A DNA stretch of 64,000 nucleotides from Amoebidium appalachense (taxonomy: Eukaryota; Ichthyosporea). The notes under the pieces are model-generated. The model saw nothing but the letters and a program-made list of their open reading frames with translations, made no database searches and was not told where the DNA came from. The translations under genes and the position numbers were made by a program. The stretch lies in contig CAVNZM010000009.1 of the NCBI GenBank assembly GCA_963693365.1, positions 5,270,001 to 5,334,000 on the forward strand, written 5' to 3'. Shown piece by piece: positions 1 through 10,708 of this stretch; the first letter of the stretch is position 1; each line of letters opens with the position of its first letter.

Positions 1-1443
1 AATTTCGTCGTCGGGTTTTACTAGTGCAGGTGACGGCGCCCAGTCACAAGTACCACCTTCGCCAATGGCACAACCGCCCCGTAAGCGTGCCAAGGTGACA
101 CTGGAGCCCGAGGTAACTGACTTATCGAGTCGTATATACCCGAAGTGGACCCACCAGTGTCGCCGGTCCCAATATCAACCAATGATTGCAACCCTTGCCC
201 CACTGTGCCCATCCCCGTCTCTCTCCGGTCAAAATGGCCCGGGAATGTCAGTGAGTCTGTGTTTACACACTACTGCAACAGCGCAGACCCAGTTCAATAT
301 GACGTCACCCCCGTGCCGATGGATGCTTTCTGATTCAACCACAACGACACCTTTGGTTTCCGTCCAAGATTTTCATGGGAAATGAATTTCTGTTTCATCA
401 TCACCGCATTGGACGGATTAAACTGTGGGCTGATAAAATCCAACGTGCCACCCGTACCACCCGTACATCTTAAGCCAACCGGACTGGACGTTTGGGACCG
501 GATGATTGCTGCCTTAAAGCACCGCGAGAAGCTTACAGCAAATATCCGGGCCATTGCTCATCGTCTGGCACGGGTGTGGAAGGTAACACGATTCAGGATT
601 TGGGACATAAATCCAACGGACAAGTTGTTTGACGCGCTTCAATGTGACATTAGCGGTTCGGATTGCCTCACGGGTGTCCCGCTGGATGGGTCTAGTCGTC
701 CGCTATTCCGAGACAACGTGGTACCCCCTCCCGTGACAATCATAACCGCTACATGCGTTAAATGCACTGGCGTGTCTACGCGTGTGTTGTGTTTCATCGA
801 TGCCGAGCTTCGCACCCGACGTCGCCGTGAAAGGATGGACCACAAGGAGATTTACATTGTCAATCCCATGGAAAACATAGCGGGTACCCATTTCTTCGAT
901 GGCGACTGCACTGAATATGGCAGGGAATTTCAAAGCCCAACCTCGGTTTGCACAACGTGCAATTCCAAGGGCACGGTGCGGGGCAACGTTTTAATACTTC
1001 CTAGAATTCTCTTCGTCCACATGTCAGTTGCAATCCGTGCCGCCTGTTCATGTCATGAATTGCGTGAACTTTATGGGGCGCCAATACCGTCTTGCCTACA
1101 TTGGTCTTCACAAACCAGGTCACCGTTTCGGTGTGGCACCCGCATTCAAGTGGAAAAATGGGAGGCCATATCATCTCCACTGCGACGGTTTTGGAATGAC
1201 CACTGAAAAACCAGACACTGAGCTATGGGAGAGCAACACGGGTCCTACCAATGTCTCTGTTCAAATGTCTCGGGAAGGTGGCGAGTGCGAAGGCTGGTGC
1301 CCATTATATGTTAATAAGTTGAACTGGGCACGCATTAAGGATGTGCATCTCAACTTCATGGTGTATGTGCCCGCCCAGGAACCACTGGTAGGCGTGGGCT
1401 CCCGCAAACTGACGTATGCCAAGTCAACTGTGGATGTAGTGTA
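1..1443 (+). pseudogene. Frame-broken coding region of unknown family, truncated at left edge
   Basis: Codon-like sequence runs from the left edge to a TAG at 1441-1443 but changes frame. Frame 2 is open from base 2 to about 135 and includes a basic PPRKRAKV stretch. Frame 1 then reads to about 1026 with an in-frame TGA at 331-333. Frame 2 resumes from 1028 to the stop. The central part has two Cys-x2-Cys pairs (CVKC near residue codon 747, CTTC near 948), then LPRILFVHM and later a Gly/His/Trp-rich stretch (GHRFGVAPAFKWKNG). The order of zinc pairs, LPxxLxVH and a late His/Trp segment loosely recalls ubiquitin-specific-protease-like folds, but I see no convincing catalytic Cys or His box, so this is only a weak guess. 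A T-rich tract follows the stop. Whether this is a dead gene, a transposon cargo gene or a gene with missed introns is unresolved. Confidence 0.4.
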
Positions 1444-2064
1444 GACGACCGTCGACCCTTGTGGATATCGGAGTTTTTTTTTTTTTTTTGTGTTTTTTTG
1501 TTTTTTTTTGCTGCCAACATGATGCCATTATCGTTTGAACTGGAATGAAGGACTTAATGCCTGCTCGTATTTAAATACACCATGAATGTGCTGGTTGCAT
1601 GCTGTCTGGATTTATTTCATGTAGGTGTATAAGTATAAGATCAAGATTGAAAATTATGCATAGAAGATATTTTAAACTAGTACGAATATAACATGAATTG
1701 GCTGCAGCAGCTGTGTATGGTTCTTTAACGTAGTGATAAGGCTAAAACATACAAAATATATATGCTGTCCGCCGGCAGGGGGCCCGGGGTTTTATTCCAT
1801 GTGAGCGGTACTTAGTCTATGTAAACCCAATTTAACATTGTGATGTAAGAATGATTAAGAATACAACTGATGATTACGACTATATCATAATGGTGTATTA
1901 TGGCTTCTGTAAGGTAAATGCAATGGCGTTAAATACATACAAACCACATGATACTACACCATTTGCAACGAGTTGGTAAAATCCTGCTATCAGTGGCCAT
2001 GATTTCTTTTCGACCAACACAAAAAAGCAACAAGCTCAGGACACTATAATGATTATACCACAAC

Positions 2065-2101
<37 letters not shown>

Positions 2102-2170
2102 TGGTCCCCCCCCGAATACATCATTTGCACCAAGATGATAAAAAACTGGTAACAGTAGACATGATCTTTT
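1444..2170. other. Intergenic DNA with T-tract and 36-base C run
   Basis: No coding signal is seen. It has T-rich tracts at about 1474-1510 and an uninterrupted C36 run at 2066-2101. The last five bases, CTTTT at 2166-2170, are the left copy of the target duplication of the following retrotransposon. Confidence 0.6.
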
Positions 2171-3095
2171 TGTTGTAATACGTAGTATTTACATATGGTA
2201 AGATCTTCTCAGTTTGTGTTATGTTTCAGTTCATATGCTTAGTGTAAATGCCACACTCCTATTATGTAAAGTGTAGCATCGATCTCCGATATGCTTGTAT
2301 ACTTGTAATCGTGTTGTATCGGCTTTAATCGTGTATTGTAATATCGATTAGAATATTTATATGTGTGTACACGGATCCACCCACTCAGGGAGAGACGTGT
2401 ACATGTTCGTGTGTACATAAATATCTCTGGTTATAGTTATGCTATTACTATCTTGTTTGTTGATCTGTGCTCTCTTTTCCTTCCTCTTTCTCCTTCCTTA
2501 TTTTCTTTTCTTTCTCTCCTTGTCTTCATGTGTATAATCGTATTTCTTTTCTACTAATATATGTTAGGTAGATTTGTGTTACTTAATACGTGTTCATTGG
2601 ACGGTAACACACTTAGGCTACACTTAGAATAGCATGTGTGTTTAGACTTCATTAATTCACTTTAGTTTTCATGTGTTGCCGGGCTTTAACCAATCATCAA
2701 GGTTAAGTGTGATATGTCTGAGTCTTTGCAGTATGTCATAGGTTAGAACTTCCTTGATGATGACACGAGTTGATCTTAACTAGTGTCTGTGTCCTATCGT
2801 GTACGCCTCCGCGTACCGGATCTCTCTGAAAGCAATTGGTTCTTAGTGATTGGTTTCTATTAGAGATGGATCTGATTTCCGACTGGTCGGAAATCATGTA
2901 TGGATTGGACTTAGAGGAATTTCAGGTATTTATTCGAAGATCAGAATAAATTCAGTTCAGTCGTGTCTAAACATTGATGTCTGTTGTGTACACTGCTCCG
3001 ATCGTTCCGTGTTTTGTTGTTGTGTGTGTCTGTGGTGTTTTCACACTGCACCACTGTGTCTCTGCTTACATCCTAAATACTTATAGAAATTAACA
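2171..3095 (+). repeat. 5' LTR of copia copy 1
   Basis: The 925-bp LTR matches 8001-8925. It starts TGTTGTAATACG and ends TAACA. A cytosine/thymine-rich stretch lies near 2480-2530. Transcription of the element should start inside it, but I cannot point to a definite TATA box or start. Confidence 0.95.
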
Positions 3096-3108
3096 GGTTA
3101 TGCAGCCC
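3096..3108 (+). promoter_or_regulatory. Probable primer-binding site region, copia copy 1
   Basis: GGTTATGCAGCCC lies directly after the LTR. It is not the usual TGGTATCAGAGC complement of the tRNA 3' end. The GGTTATG start resembles the Drosophila copia primer site, which pairs with the anticodon arm of initiator tRNA-Met, but the rest differs. The sibling element has GGTTAAAGGCCC at the same place. The primer tRNA is not identified. Confidence 0.4.
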
Positions 3109-3157
3109 TTTTGTACGCTCCCTACACACATCTAGAACTCGCGCTCGTTTTTCAATC

Positions 3158-3733
3158 ATGGATCCAAACAAAACTGGCGTAAACAAAATCACCATGTGGA
3201 AAGGTGAAGGGAAGACTGGTCCCGATAGCAAAACTACCTATTTTCAATGGGAAATCATTTTTCTCGGCATGATGACCGGCACTAAAGGTGTCCGACTCGT
3301 GGATGTTGTCCTTGCTGACAACTACGTCCCCCCTACCACCGTCGCGGTTGACGGTGAACCCCCCTTCTATGGCTACGGCACTACCGCGGAACTCAAAGAG
3401 GCCCGCAATTGCCTCCTGCTCCATATGATACAGAACATCGACCCTTCCGTCCTCACCACCGTTGCCCAGTACCGTATTGGCATGGACCCTGAACGGGCCA
3501 TGTGGAAATTCCGTCAACACTATCTCCAAGGCAAACCCGATCAGATCCGCATCCTTCACCGTCAGTGGGATGCCTGTGCCCTTCAGCCCGGTGAATCATT
3601 CACCACCTACCTGAGCCGTCTGCAGACCATCGTGAACCAGCTCCAGTCTCTCCAAGATGAGTCCATTCACTTCACTCGTCTAGCTGAGAAGTTCTTCAAT
3701 GAACTCACCACCAGAGACGACCTCACCCCCTGA
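3158..3733 (+). CDS. gag: Gag amino-terminal region, copia copy 1
   Basis: The reading frame starts at ATG 3158 (MDPNKTGVNK), 62 bases after the 5' LTR, and stops at TGA 3731-3733 after 191 codons. The content is typical of copia Gag: a tryptophan-containing amino end followed by an alpha-helical block with LSRLQTIVNQLQSL, which forms the virus-like particle capsid. The stop is immediately preceded by CCC, and the rest of Gag continues one base further on in the next frame (EFNRLIEDYHF). The sibling element reads through the homologous region without a break. So this is either a +1 frameshift site (CCC-TGA) or a one-base insertion. Confidence 0.85.
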   Translation: MDPNKTGVNKITMWKGEGKTGPDSKTTYFQWEIIFLGMMTGTKGVRLVDVVLADNYVPPTTVAVDGEPPFYGYGTTAELKEARNCLLLHMIQNIDPSVLTTVAQYRIGMDPERAMWKFRQHYLQGKPDQIRILHRQWDACALQPGESFTTYLSRLQTIVNQLQSLQDESIHFTRLAEKFFNELTTRDDLTP

Positions 3734-5735
3734 GTTCAATCGTCTTATCGAAGACTATCACTTCGGTGATAAGCTATTCCCCGACTTCGAGTCCCTCCAT
3801 AACCACGTCAAGGGCATCGAGTTACGTCAAGACCTCAAGATGCAACTCCGGAACAACCGTGCCCACCGTGCCTCCAAGTCCAGCATGGCATTAAATGCCA
3901 GTGCTCCCCCCCGTGATCTTCCTCGCCGTGACTTACGCACCCGACTTGACCGTACCTCTGGCACGGACCTCCGAACTCGTCTCTCCCGTCAGCACACCCG
4001 ATCCCGTTCCCCCCACCGGGCTGCCTTCCGGTCCACGTCTCGTTCCCCCAGTCGTTCCCGTTTCTCGGGTTCCCGTCGTTCTGATTCCCCGGCTCGTTCT
4101 AACACCCCGTCCGTGAAAGAATGCTCCTACTGCCACGAGCCTGATCACACGATCATCGATTGCCCTGAGCCGAAATGCCGTATGTCCAGACACAACCGTT
4201 CCCGTCAAGGCAGTGAGAAATCTGTCTCCTTTGCTTTCTCGGCATACAATGCTAGCTCCGTCCCCGTGTCCTCCGACCCTGCCTGGGATTCCGGGTGCAA
4301 CATGACTGTTTGCCCCACCCGTGAGTTCTTCCATGACCTCACTCCCCTTCCGACACCGACTCCCGTTGCTGCCTTCAATGGCACCCCCGTCTTGGCCACT
4401 CACACCGGCCATATCGTCATCAACACCACCACCGACCATGGCACTACCACCCTAACCATTGAAGCCTACTACACCCCGTCTGGCCAAGCCTTCCTCATTT
4501 CAACATCCCAAGCTGCTGCCGAATACATCAAGGGTGATTTGAACGATGCCTCCACTCCGTCATTCCTCTTCGACCGACTCACCGGCCGTCATCTCGTCAA
4601 CCTCCGTCTACACAACGGTCTGTATTACTTCAAGGACTACACCATTCAACCACCCACTCGTCCTGTGGCTCTGGCTGCCACTACCAGTGTTAACCCATCC
4701 ATCTGGCACCATCGTCTGGGGCACCGAGCTATGACCAGCATCAAGGACATGGTGAAACACGACCTTGTTATTGGTCTCCCCTCCTCTGTCCTCGACTGTG
4801 ATGTTCCTGATTGTCATGGCTGCATTATGGGTAAGACCACCAAGGCTCCGTTCAGGGGTGACCGTCCTCACTCCAACATCCCCGGTCATGAATGGCATTG
4901 GGATTTTTTTGAGCCTACCACAACATCGTACGGAGGTTCCAAGGTTGCTCTCGTCACTGTCTGCCGTGCCTCTGGCCTCGTCAAGATCTACCCGATGGCC
5001 GACCGTACCACCACCCTGGATATTCTCACAGCTCACACCAACCTCGTTGCCACCCATGCCCCCTCCAAAGTTGGTGTTTACCACTTCGACTCCGGCTCTG
5101 AGTTCACCTCCAAGGATACCCGTGCTTTTTGCCTCTCCCAGGGCATCAAGGCCAGCTATGCTCCGGTGGACTGCCCTCAACTGAACGGCTATGTTGAACG
5201 ACGTATGCGGTTCCTCCAAGAGATTGTCCGTTGCCTCCTCCATCAAGTCCAAGATCAGTCTCTGTCTCCCAAACTGTGGGCTGAGGCCCTCCAACATGCC
5301 GCCTACATCATCAACGTCACCCCGTCCACGACTGCCAATGGTCGTACACCATTCGAGGTTTTCTACGGTGTCAAGCCCGACATCTCCGAGCTCAAAGTGT
5401 TCGGTTGCCCTGCCTACACTCACGTGCCAGCCTCTAAACGGAACAAGCTGGCCCCCACCGTCAAACTCGGCATGTATATCGGCTATGATCTTCAATCACA
5501 CTGCCACCGGATCTTCAATGCCACCACCCATCGTGTCGGCCTCTTCCGTGATGTGATTTTCGACGAATCAGCTTATCTCCCGTCCGACATTCCATCAACC
5601 CTTCCGACCCCCGACACCACTGCTACCTCGACCACCCCACCCCCCACAGTTGACACTGAAGATGATGTTTGTCTGGTGTACTCTGGCCCCCCTCCTGCCA
5701 TCGTCGTTCCCCCGACACCCCCCCCCCACCGGCCC
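3732..5735 (+). CDS. pol: Gag carboxyl part, protease and integrase, copia copy 1
   Basis: This frame holds, in order: the rest of capsid; an Arg/Ser-rich segment; a classic zinc knuckle CSYCHEPDHTIIDC (CX2CX4HX4C, near 4122-4163); an aspartic protease with WDSGCN (near 4287); and an integrase. The integrase has the HHCC zinc domain (WHHRLGH then CHGC) and the catalytic triad Asp in WHWDFF, Asp in HFDSGSEF and Glu in NGYVERRM. The integrase carboxyl region with VFGCPAY and a proline-rich linker follows. The frame formally stays open to 6053, but homology to the sibling element shows that the meaningful protein switches frame at the C10 run at 5718-5727. Codon use is strongly C-ending, like the ATP1 gene in this window. 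Confidence 0.88.
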
Positions 5736-7566
5736 CCCTGCCCCCGTGCCCGTCCAGCCTGCCGACCCTCATCCTGGCCCTGGCAACGTCACACCCATCC
5801 GACCCGGCTCCCCCGACAACTTCCACTCGGCCCCGTCCAGCCCGGAGGTTGCCCCCCCTGCACTTCCGAACTTCCAAGTTCCCCCCCCACCGTCTCCACC
5901 TACCCCGGTTCCTGCACCCCGTCGTTCTGCCCGTCTCCAGGGCAAGGTTGGACTTCAAGCCACCACCACCCTGCCAGTCCCCCCCGGTCCCCCCATCAAC
6001 ATCGACCAACTACCCAAACTTGTCCGTCAACTCTGTTCCGGACCCAATGGTGATCAGGTCAAGTCAGCCCTGACTGCTGAGTATCAAGCCTTCGTCGACA
6101 AAGACATCTTTGAACTTGTTGACCCTCCCCCTGGTGCTAACATCGTCGGCTTCAAGTGGATTGTCTCCGAGAAAACTCTCAACTCGGCTGGTGACACCAA
6201 GATCAAGGCACGTGGTGTTGCTCAAGGCTTCAGTCAGCAATACGGTGTTGACTATGAGTTGATTGAGAGCCCTGTCATCCGTCCGGCTGCTCTCCGTGCC
6301 ATCCTAGCTCTGGCCGTTGTTGAAGGTCATGACATACATCAACTCGACGTGTCTACGGCCTTTCTCAACAGCCCACTCACCGAGACCATCTACATGAAAC
6401 AACCCCCGGGATTCATCACCATGGCCACACTTGGCAAGGTCTGGAGACTCAAGAAAGCCCTGTACGGCCTCAAGCAAGCCTCCAAGGCTTGGTACGACTT
6501 CCTCGACGGCATTCTTCTTGCCCATGGCCTGACCCGTACTAAGACCGACCCGTGCATCTACCTCCGGTTCTTCCCCAACAACGATGTGGTACGGGCTGGT
6601 AACTACGTCGATGACTCCACCATCACCAACACCCGGGGTTCTACTGCTGCCAGTGACCTGGCTGCCCACATCAGCAAGATGGCCAGCTGTCGTATGAGTC
6701 CATTTGACCGTATGCTCGGTGTTGATTTTAATCACTCTGATCCCCATCACCTCCACATGCACCAGAGGTCTTACATCATGGATATCATCCACGACTTCAA
6801 CCTCACCGATGCCAAGTCCAAGTCTACCCCCATCCCTGCAGGCACCACCGTCTCCCTGGCTGATTGCCCCCCCCAACCGTTCACCGTGCCCTACCGTGAG
6901 TTACTCGGCCGTCTCCTCTGGGTGGCACGGTGCACACGTCCCGACATTGCCTATGCCATCGGCTTCCTTGGTCGGTTCAGCACCAACCCCGGCAAGACTC
7001 ACTGGGACCTTCTCCGTCGTGTGGCCCGGTACCTGCTCGGCACCATTGACCTTGGCATTGACTACAAGTACTCGGCCACCCAGTCCCCCATACTCGAATG
7101 CTACACGGATGCTGACTTTGCTGGTTGTGCCGACAGCAAGAAGTCTACCACCGGCTACATTATCGTGTTTGCTGGTATGCCCGTCATCTGGTACTCCAAG
7201 CTCCAGCCCATCACGGCCACCAGCACCACTGAAGCTGAGCTGATTGCTCTCAATGCTGGCACCCAAGAAGTTGCTTGGGTCCGTGACCTCTTCAAGGAAC
7301 TCGGCTGTCCCATGCTTGCTCCGACTCCGGTGTACTGTGACAACCAGTCGACCATTGCCATCGTCAACTCCACCGGCATCAAGCACCGTACCAAACACAT
7401 TGCCGTCCGGTATCACAACACCAAGGACTACATTGCCAGTGGGGACGTGGTTGTCCACTACGTTGAGTCAGCCCACAACTTAGCTGACATACTCACCAAA
7501 CCCCTCCCCGGCCCGAGTCATGTCCACCATCGTGCTCGACTTTGTTTACCGGATATTGTGGATTGA
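5725..7566 (+). CDS. pol: Reverse transcriptase and RNase H, copia copy 1
   Basis: This frame becomes meaningful just after the C10 run and ends at TGA 7564-7566. A Pro-rich linker (RPGSPDNFHSAPSSP) is followed by the copia reverse transcriptase: FKWIVSEK, the QLDVSTAFLNSPL block with the first catalytic Asp, LYGLKQASKAWY, and the GNYVDDS motif with the catalytic YVDD. RNase H follows with CYTDADFAG, STTEAEL and YCDNQST, then ADILTKPLPG at the carboxyl end. All catalytic acidic residues are intact. The only obstacle to a working polyprotein in this half is the upstream frame change. Confidence 0.92.
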   Translation, partial: PTGPPAPVPVQPADPHPGPGNVTPIRPGSPDNFHSAPSSPEVAPPALPNFQVPPPPSPPTPVPAPRRSARLQGKVGLQATTTLPVPPGPPINIDQLPKLVRQLCSGPNGDQVKSALTAEYQAFVDKDIFELVDPPPGANIVGFKWIVSEKTLNSAGDTKIKARGVAQGFSQQYGVDYELIESPVIRPAALRAILALAVVEGHDIHQLDVSTAFLNSPLTETIYMKQPPGFITMATLGKVWRLKKALYGLKQASKAWYDFLDGILLAHGLTRTKTDPCIYLRFFPNNDVVRAGNYVDDSTITNTRGSTAASDLAAHISKMASCRMSPFDRMLGVDFNHSDPHHLHMHQRSYIMDIIHDFNLTDAKSKSTPIPAGTTVSLADCPPQPFTVPYRELLGRLLWVARCTRPDIAYAIGFLGRFSTNPGKTHWDLLRRVARYLLGTIDLGIDYKYSATQSPILECYTDADFAGCADSKKSTTGYIIVFAGMPVIWYSKLQPITATSTTEAELIALNAGTQEVAWVRDLFKELGCPMLAPTPVYCDNQSTIAIVNSTGIKHRTKHIAVRYHNTKDYIASGDVVVHYVESAHNLADILTKPLPGPSHVHHRARLCLPDIVD

Positions 7567-8000
7567 CCCGACCTACTTCAAGAGTGATTTTCTCATGTGT
7601 ACTACTTACTTTATCAACATCATTATATCATATGTATTGCCTTTGTGGGTATGCCCACTTAGGGTTTATATATAAGGTTTGACCTGTACCATCACTCTAC
7701 TCTATCTTTCACTGGTTTAAAACCCAGTTAATCAAACACCGCCTATACACGTTATATATATTCGTTGTTTTTGCCCCGGTTCCTTCCCCCCCCCTCCCCC
7801 CCCCCCTTCCCCCCCCCCTTCCCCCCCCCCCTTCCCCCCCCCCCCCCTCCCCCCCCCCCCTCTCCCCCTCCCCCCCCCCCCCCCCCCCCCCGGGAAAAGT
7901 ACACACTTTAATTTTTTTTTCCGTTTCTGTTCTCAAGTGGGGAGATTTCACTAGTTCAGTGGGGATATGATAACACAAACTTCAAAGTCTTAAGTGGGGA
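7567..8000 (+). other. 3' untranslated region of copia copy 1 with C/T tract and polypurine tract
   Basis: A long (C)nTT tract fills about 7785-7891. AGTGGGGA occurs three times (near 7936, 7957 and 7993). The last copy, AAGTGGGGA at 7992-8000, touches the 3' LTR and is the expected plus-strand primer. Confidence 0.75.
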
Positions 8001-8925
8001 TGTTGTAATACGTAGTATTTACATATGGTAAGATCTTCTCAGTTTGTGTTATGTTTCAGTTCATATGCTTAGTGTAAATGCCACACTCCTATTATGTAAA
8101 GTGTAGCATCGATCTCCGATATGCTTGTATACTTGTAATCGTGTTGTATCGGCTTTAATCGTGTATTGTAATATCGATTAGAATATTTATATGTGTGTAC
8201 ACGGATCCACCCACTCAGGGAGAGACGTGTACATGTTCGTGTGTACATAAATATCTCTGGTTATAGTTATGCTATTACTATCTTGTTTGTTGATCTGTGC
8301 TCTCTTTTCCTTCCTCTTTCTCCTTCCTTATTTTCTTTTCTTTCTCTCCTTGTCTTCATGTGTATAATCGTATTTCTTTTCTACTAATATATGTTAGGTA
8401 GATTTGTGTTACTTAATACGTGTTCATTGGACGGTAACACACTTAGGCTACACTTAGAATAGCATGTGTGTTTAGACTTCATTAATTCACTTTAGTTTTC
8501 ATGTGTTGCCGGGCTTTAACCAATCATCAAGGTTAAGTGTGATATGTCTGAGTCTTTGCAGTATGTCATAGGTTAGAACTTCCTTGATGATGACACGAGT
8601 TGATCTTAACTAGTGTCTGTGTCCTATCGTGTACGCCTCCGCGTACCGGATCTCTCTGAAAGCAATTGGTTCTTAGTGATTGGTTTCTATTAGAGATGGA
8701 TCTGATTTCCGACTGGTCGGAAATCATGTATGGATTGGACTTAGAGGAATTTCAGGTATTTATTCGAAGATCAGAATAAATTCAGTTCAGTCGTGTCTAA
8801 ACATTGATGTCTGTTGTGTACACTGCTCCGATCGTTCCGTGTTTTGTTGTTGTGTGTGTCTGTGGTGTTTTCACACTGCACCACTGTGTCTCTGCTTACA
8901 TCCTAAATACTTATAGAAATTAACA
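8001..8925 (+). repeat. 3' LTR of copia copy 1
   Basis: Second 925-bp copy, matching 2171-3095 base for base as far as I compared. The right target duplication CTTTT follows at 8926-8930. Confidence 0.95.
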
Positions 8926-8975
8926 CTTTTTCCCAAAACATGTCATAAGCTAAGGTCACGACAATGATTGTTTAT

Positions 8976-9016
<41 letters not shown>

Positions 9017-9211
9017 GCGCGCACACTGACTATGTTTCTCCCACCACGTCATACAAACCCTCTGACCCCCCTGTCACCCAGGGTAGTAGTAGGGGGGGGG
9101 GGGGGGGGAGGGGGGTGCATTTTGGCCTGCCCGATATTCACCCTAGACCAGTCCCTGGATTTTAATTAGAGATGACAACACTTTGGCCTGGACGACACTT
9201 TGGCCTGCAAC

Positions 9212-9255
<44 letters not shown>

Positions 9256-10708
9256 AACACACACCGTGACACACACACTCACCAATTTGAAAGGCGGAAA
9301 AAAAGGGGTCACCCGAGGACAGTGCGTGACAGTTGATGTATCATTGTTGTCTTAATATATATCAGGGTTATCGTTATGTAAAACCATGGCGAGTATACCA
9401 CAGTGGACAGCATTTTGGTATACATGTGACACAAACGGGGTACCTTCAAGTTGTTGTTACCCTTAAAGTTTTTGTTACCCTCGCCACTGAGTGGTACGGC
9501 ATGGCAGGGATAACACAAAGGACAATAGATTGGTAGCAGAGTTACTGTAGTATACATGTAAATATCCGTGAGAATACATGTAGGATACCAGGTTGTTACC
9601 CTCGCCGTAGAGTGGTACCACACGGGCATTGATAACAAAAAGGATAATAAAGTGGTATACAGTAAAGAGCCCCAAATGGTATCATCTATTGTTATCGCTG
9701 CCACTACGGTATCAGCATGTACACAAGTGCGTACGCCAAAGATTTAGCCTTTGACATACAAGATGTTACCCAAGTGTTATCTGATGACTAGTACCACAGC
9801 TACTGATCCCCGTGTAGCATACTGTGTAACATATGTATTATCCTGGCGCCTCACCCTAGACCTAACCCTCTGACATAAAGTAATCTCGGCATAAAAGTTC
9901 AACATTTTCACACAAACTGCTGTCCCCCGTTTTTACCCCCCAGACTCAATCCGGGGAAAATCACAAGGGTTACAAACGGATGCCTAAAGATACGCAGAAT
10001 ATTGCAATTGCCATCTTATAACATACAAGTATTCTATAGGGTTGGTATGTCGGGATTCCATGGTACCCTCGTATGCCTTAATGTCACCATATTGTTACCC
10101 TCGCCTATATGTTACAATTGTTACAGATATGTAGTACACACAATTCATAATATGGTGGCACTATGGTAGGCACAATGTTAACATTGACACTGTGTCACCT
10201 TTGGTAACATCTGGGTAACACAATGTATAACCAAAGCTGTTATACAGGAATGTACCACTGCCATGATGTTACTAACACGCTATCACGACGTTACCATATC
10301 AGTGTACAGGGATAGCATTGAGGTGACATGGTGTGTTATAATATTGTAGTATACACGGTTACCAGCGTGTATACCATTGTGTGATGGATAACCTTTTGTA
10401 TACCAATGTCATCCAAAGTAGCAACAGAACAAAGTGCATCGCAATCGAATAGAGAGATACTATGACCACACGTTTAACCACACTGCGGCATGACATGTGG
10501 GTGATGTAAAGCACTCACGTGTCGAGTCACGCTGAGTTACCGTTGTCATCACAGCTTGCTCAACTTAGCGTCACCGTGAACAACGAACCGCTGGAGAGTA
10601 GGTATACATGTTGTCAAAGGGGGAGGCACGAGTGGTGTCACCGTACTAGTATGTGTGTGCATGTGTGGACCGAGTGGGGCCGGATTGCGCGGGGGCGGGT
10701 GCGGGGCC

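Larger units (their letters stand above)
2171..8925 (+). mobile_element. Ty1/copia LTR retrotransposon, copy 1
   Basis: This 6755-bp element has two LTRs of 925 bp each (2171-3095 and 8001-8925), both starting TGTTG and ending AACA, flanked by the 5-bp direct repeat CTTTT (2166-2170 and 8926-8930). Internal order is primer-site region, gag with a CCHC knuckle, protease, integrase, reverse transcriptase, RNase H, purine tract. Integrase before reverse transcriptase defines Ty1/copia. Line-by-line reading shows no LTR difference, so insertion looks recent. All catalytic motifs are present, but the coding region changes frame twice: at CCC-TGA near 3730 and at a C10 run at 5718-5727. The element is a sibling of the copy at 19630-26745: both LTRs begin TGTTGKAATACGT and the pol proteins align throughout. 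Confidence 0.95.

Noticed and set aside
4608-5495. 295-codon minus-strand frame opposite the copia integrase
   Set aside because: Antisense shadow of a C-ending-codon gene. The integrase on the plus strand has clear catalytic motifs.
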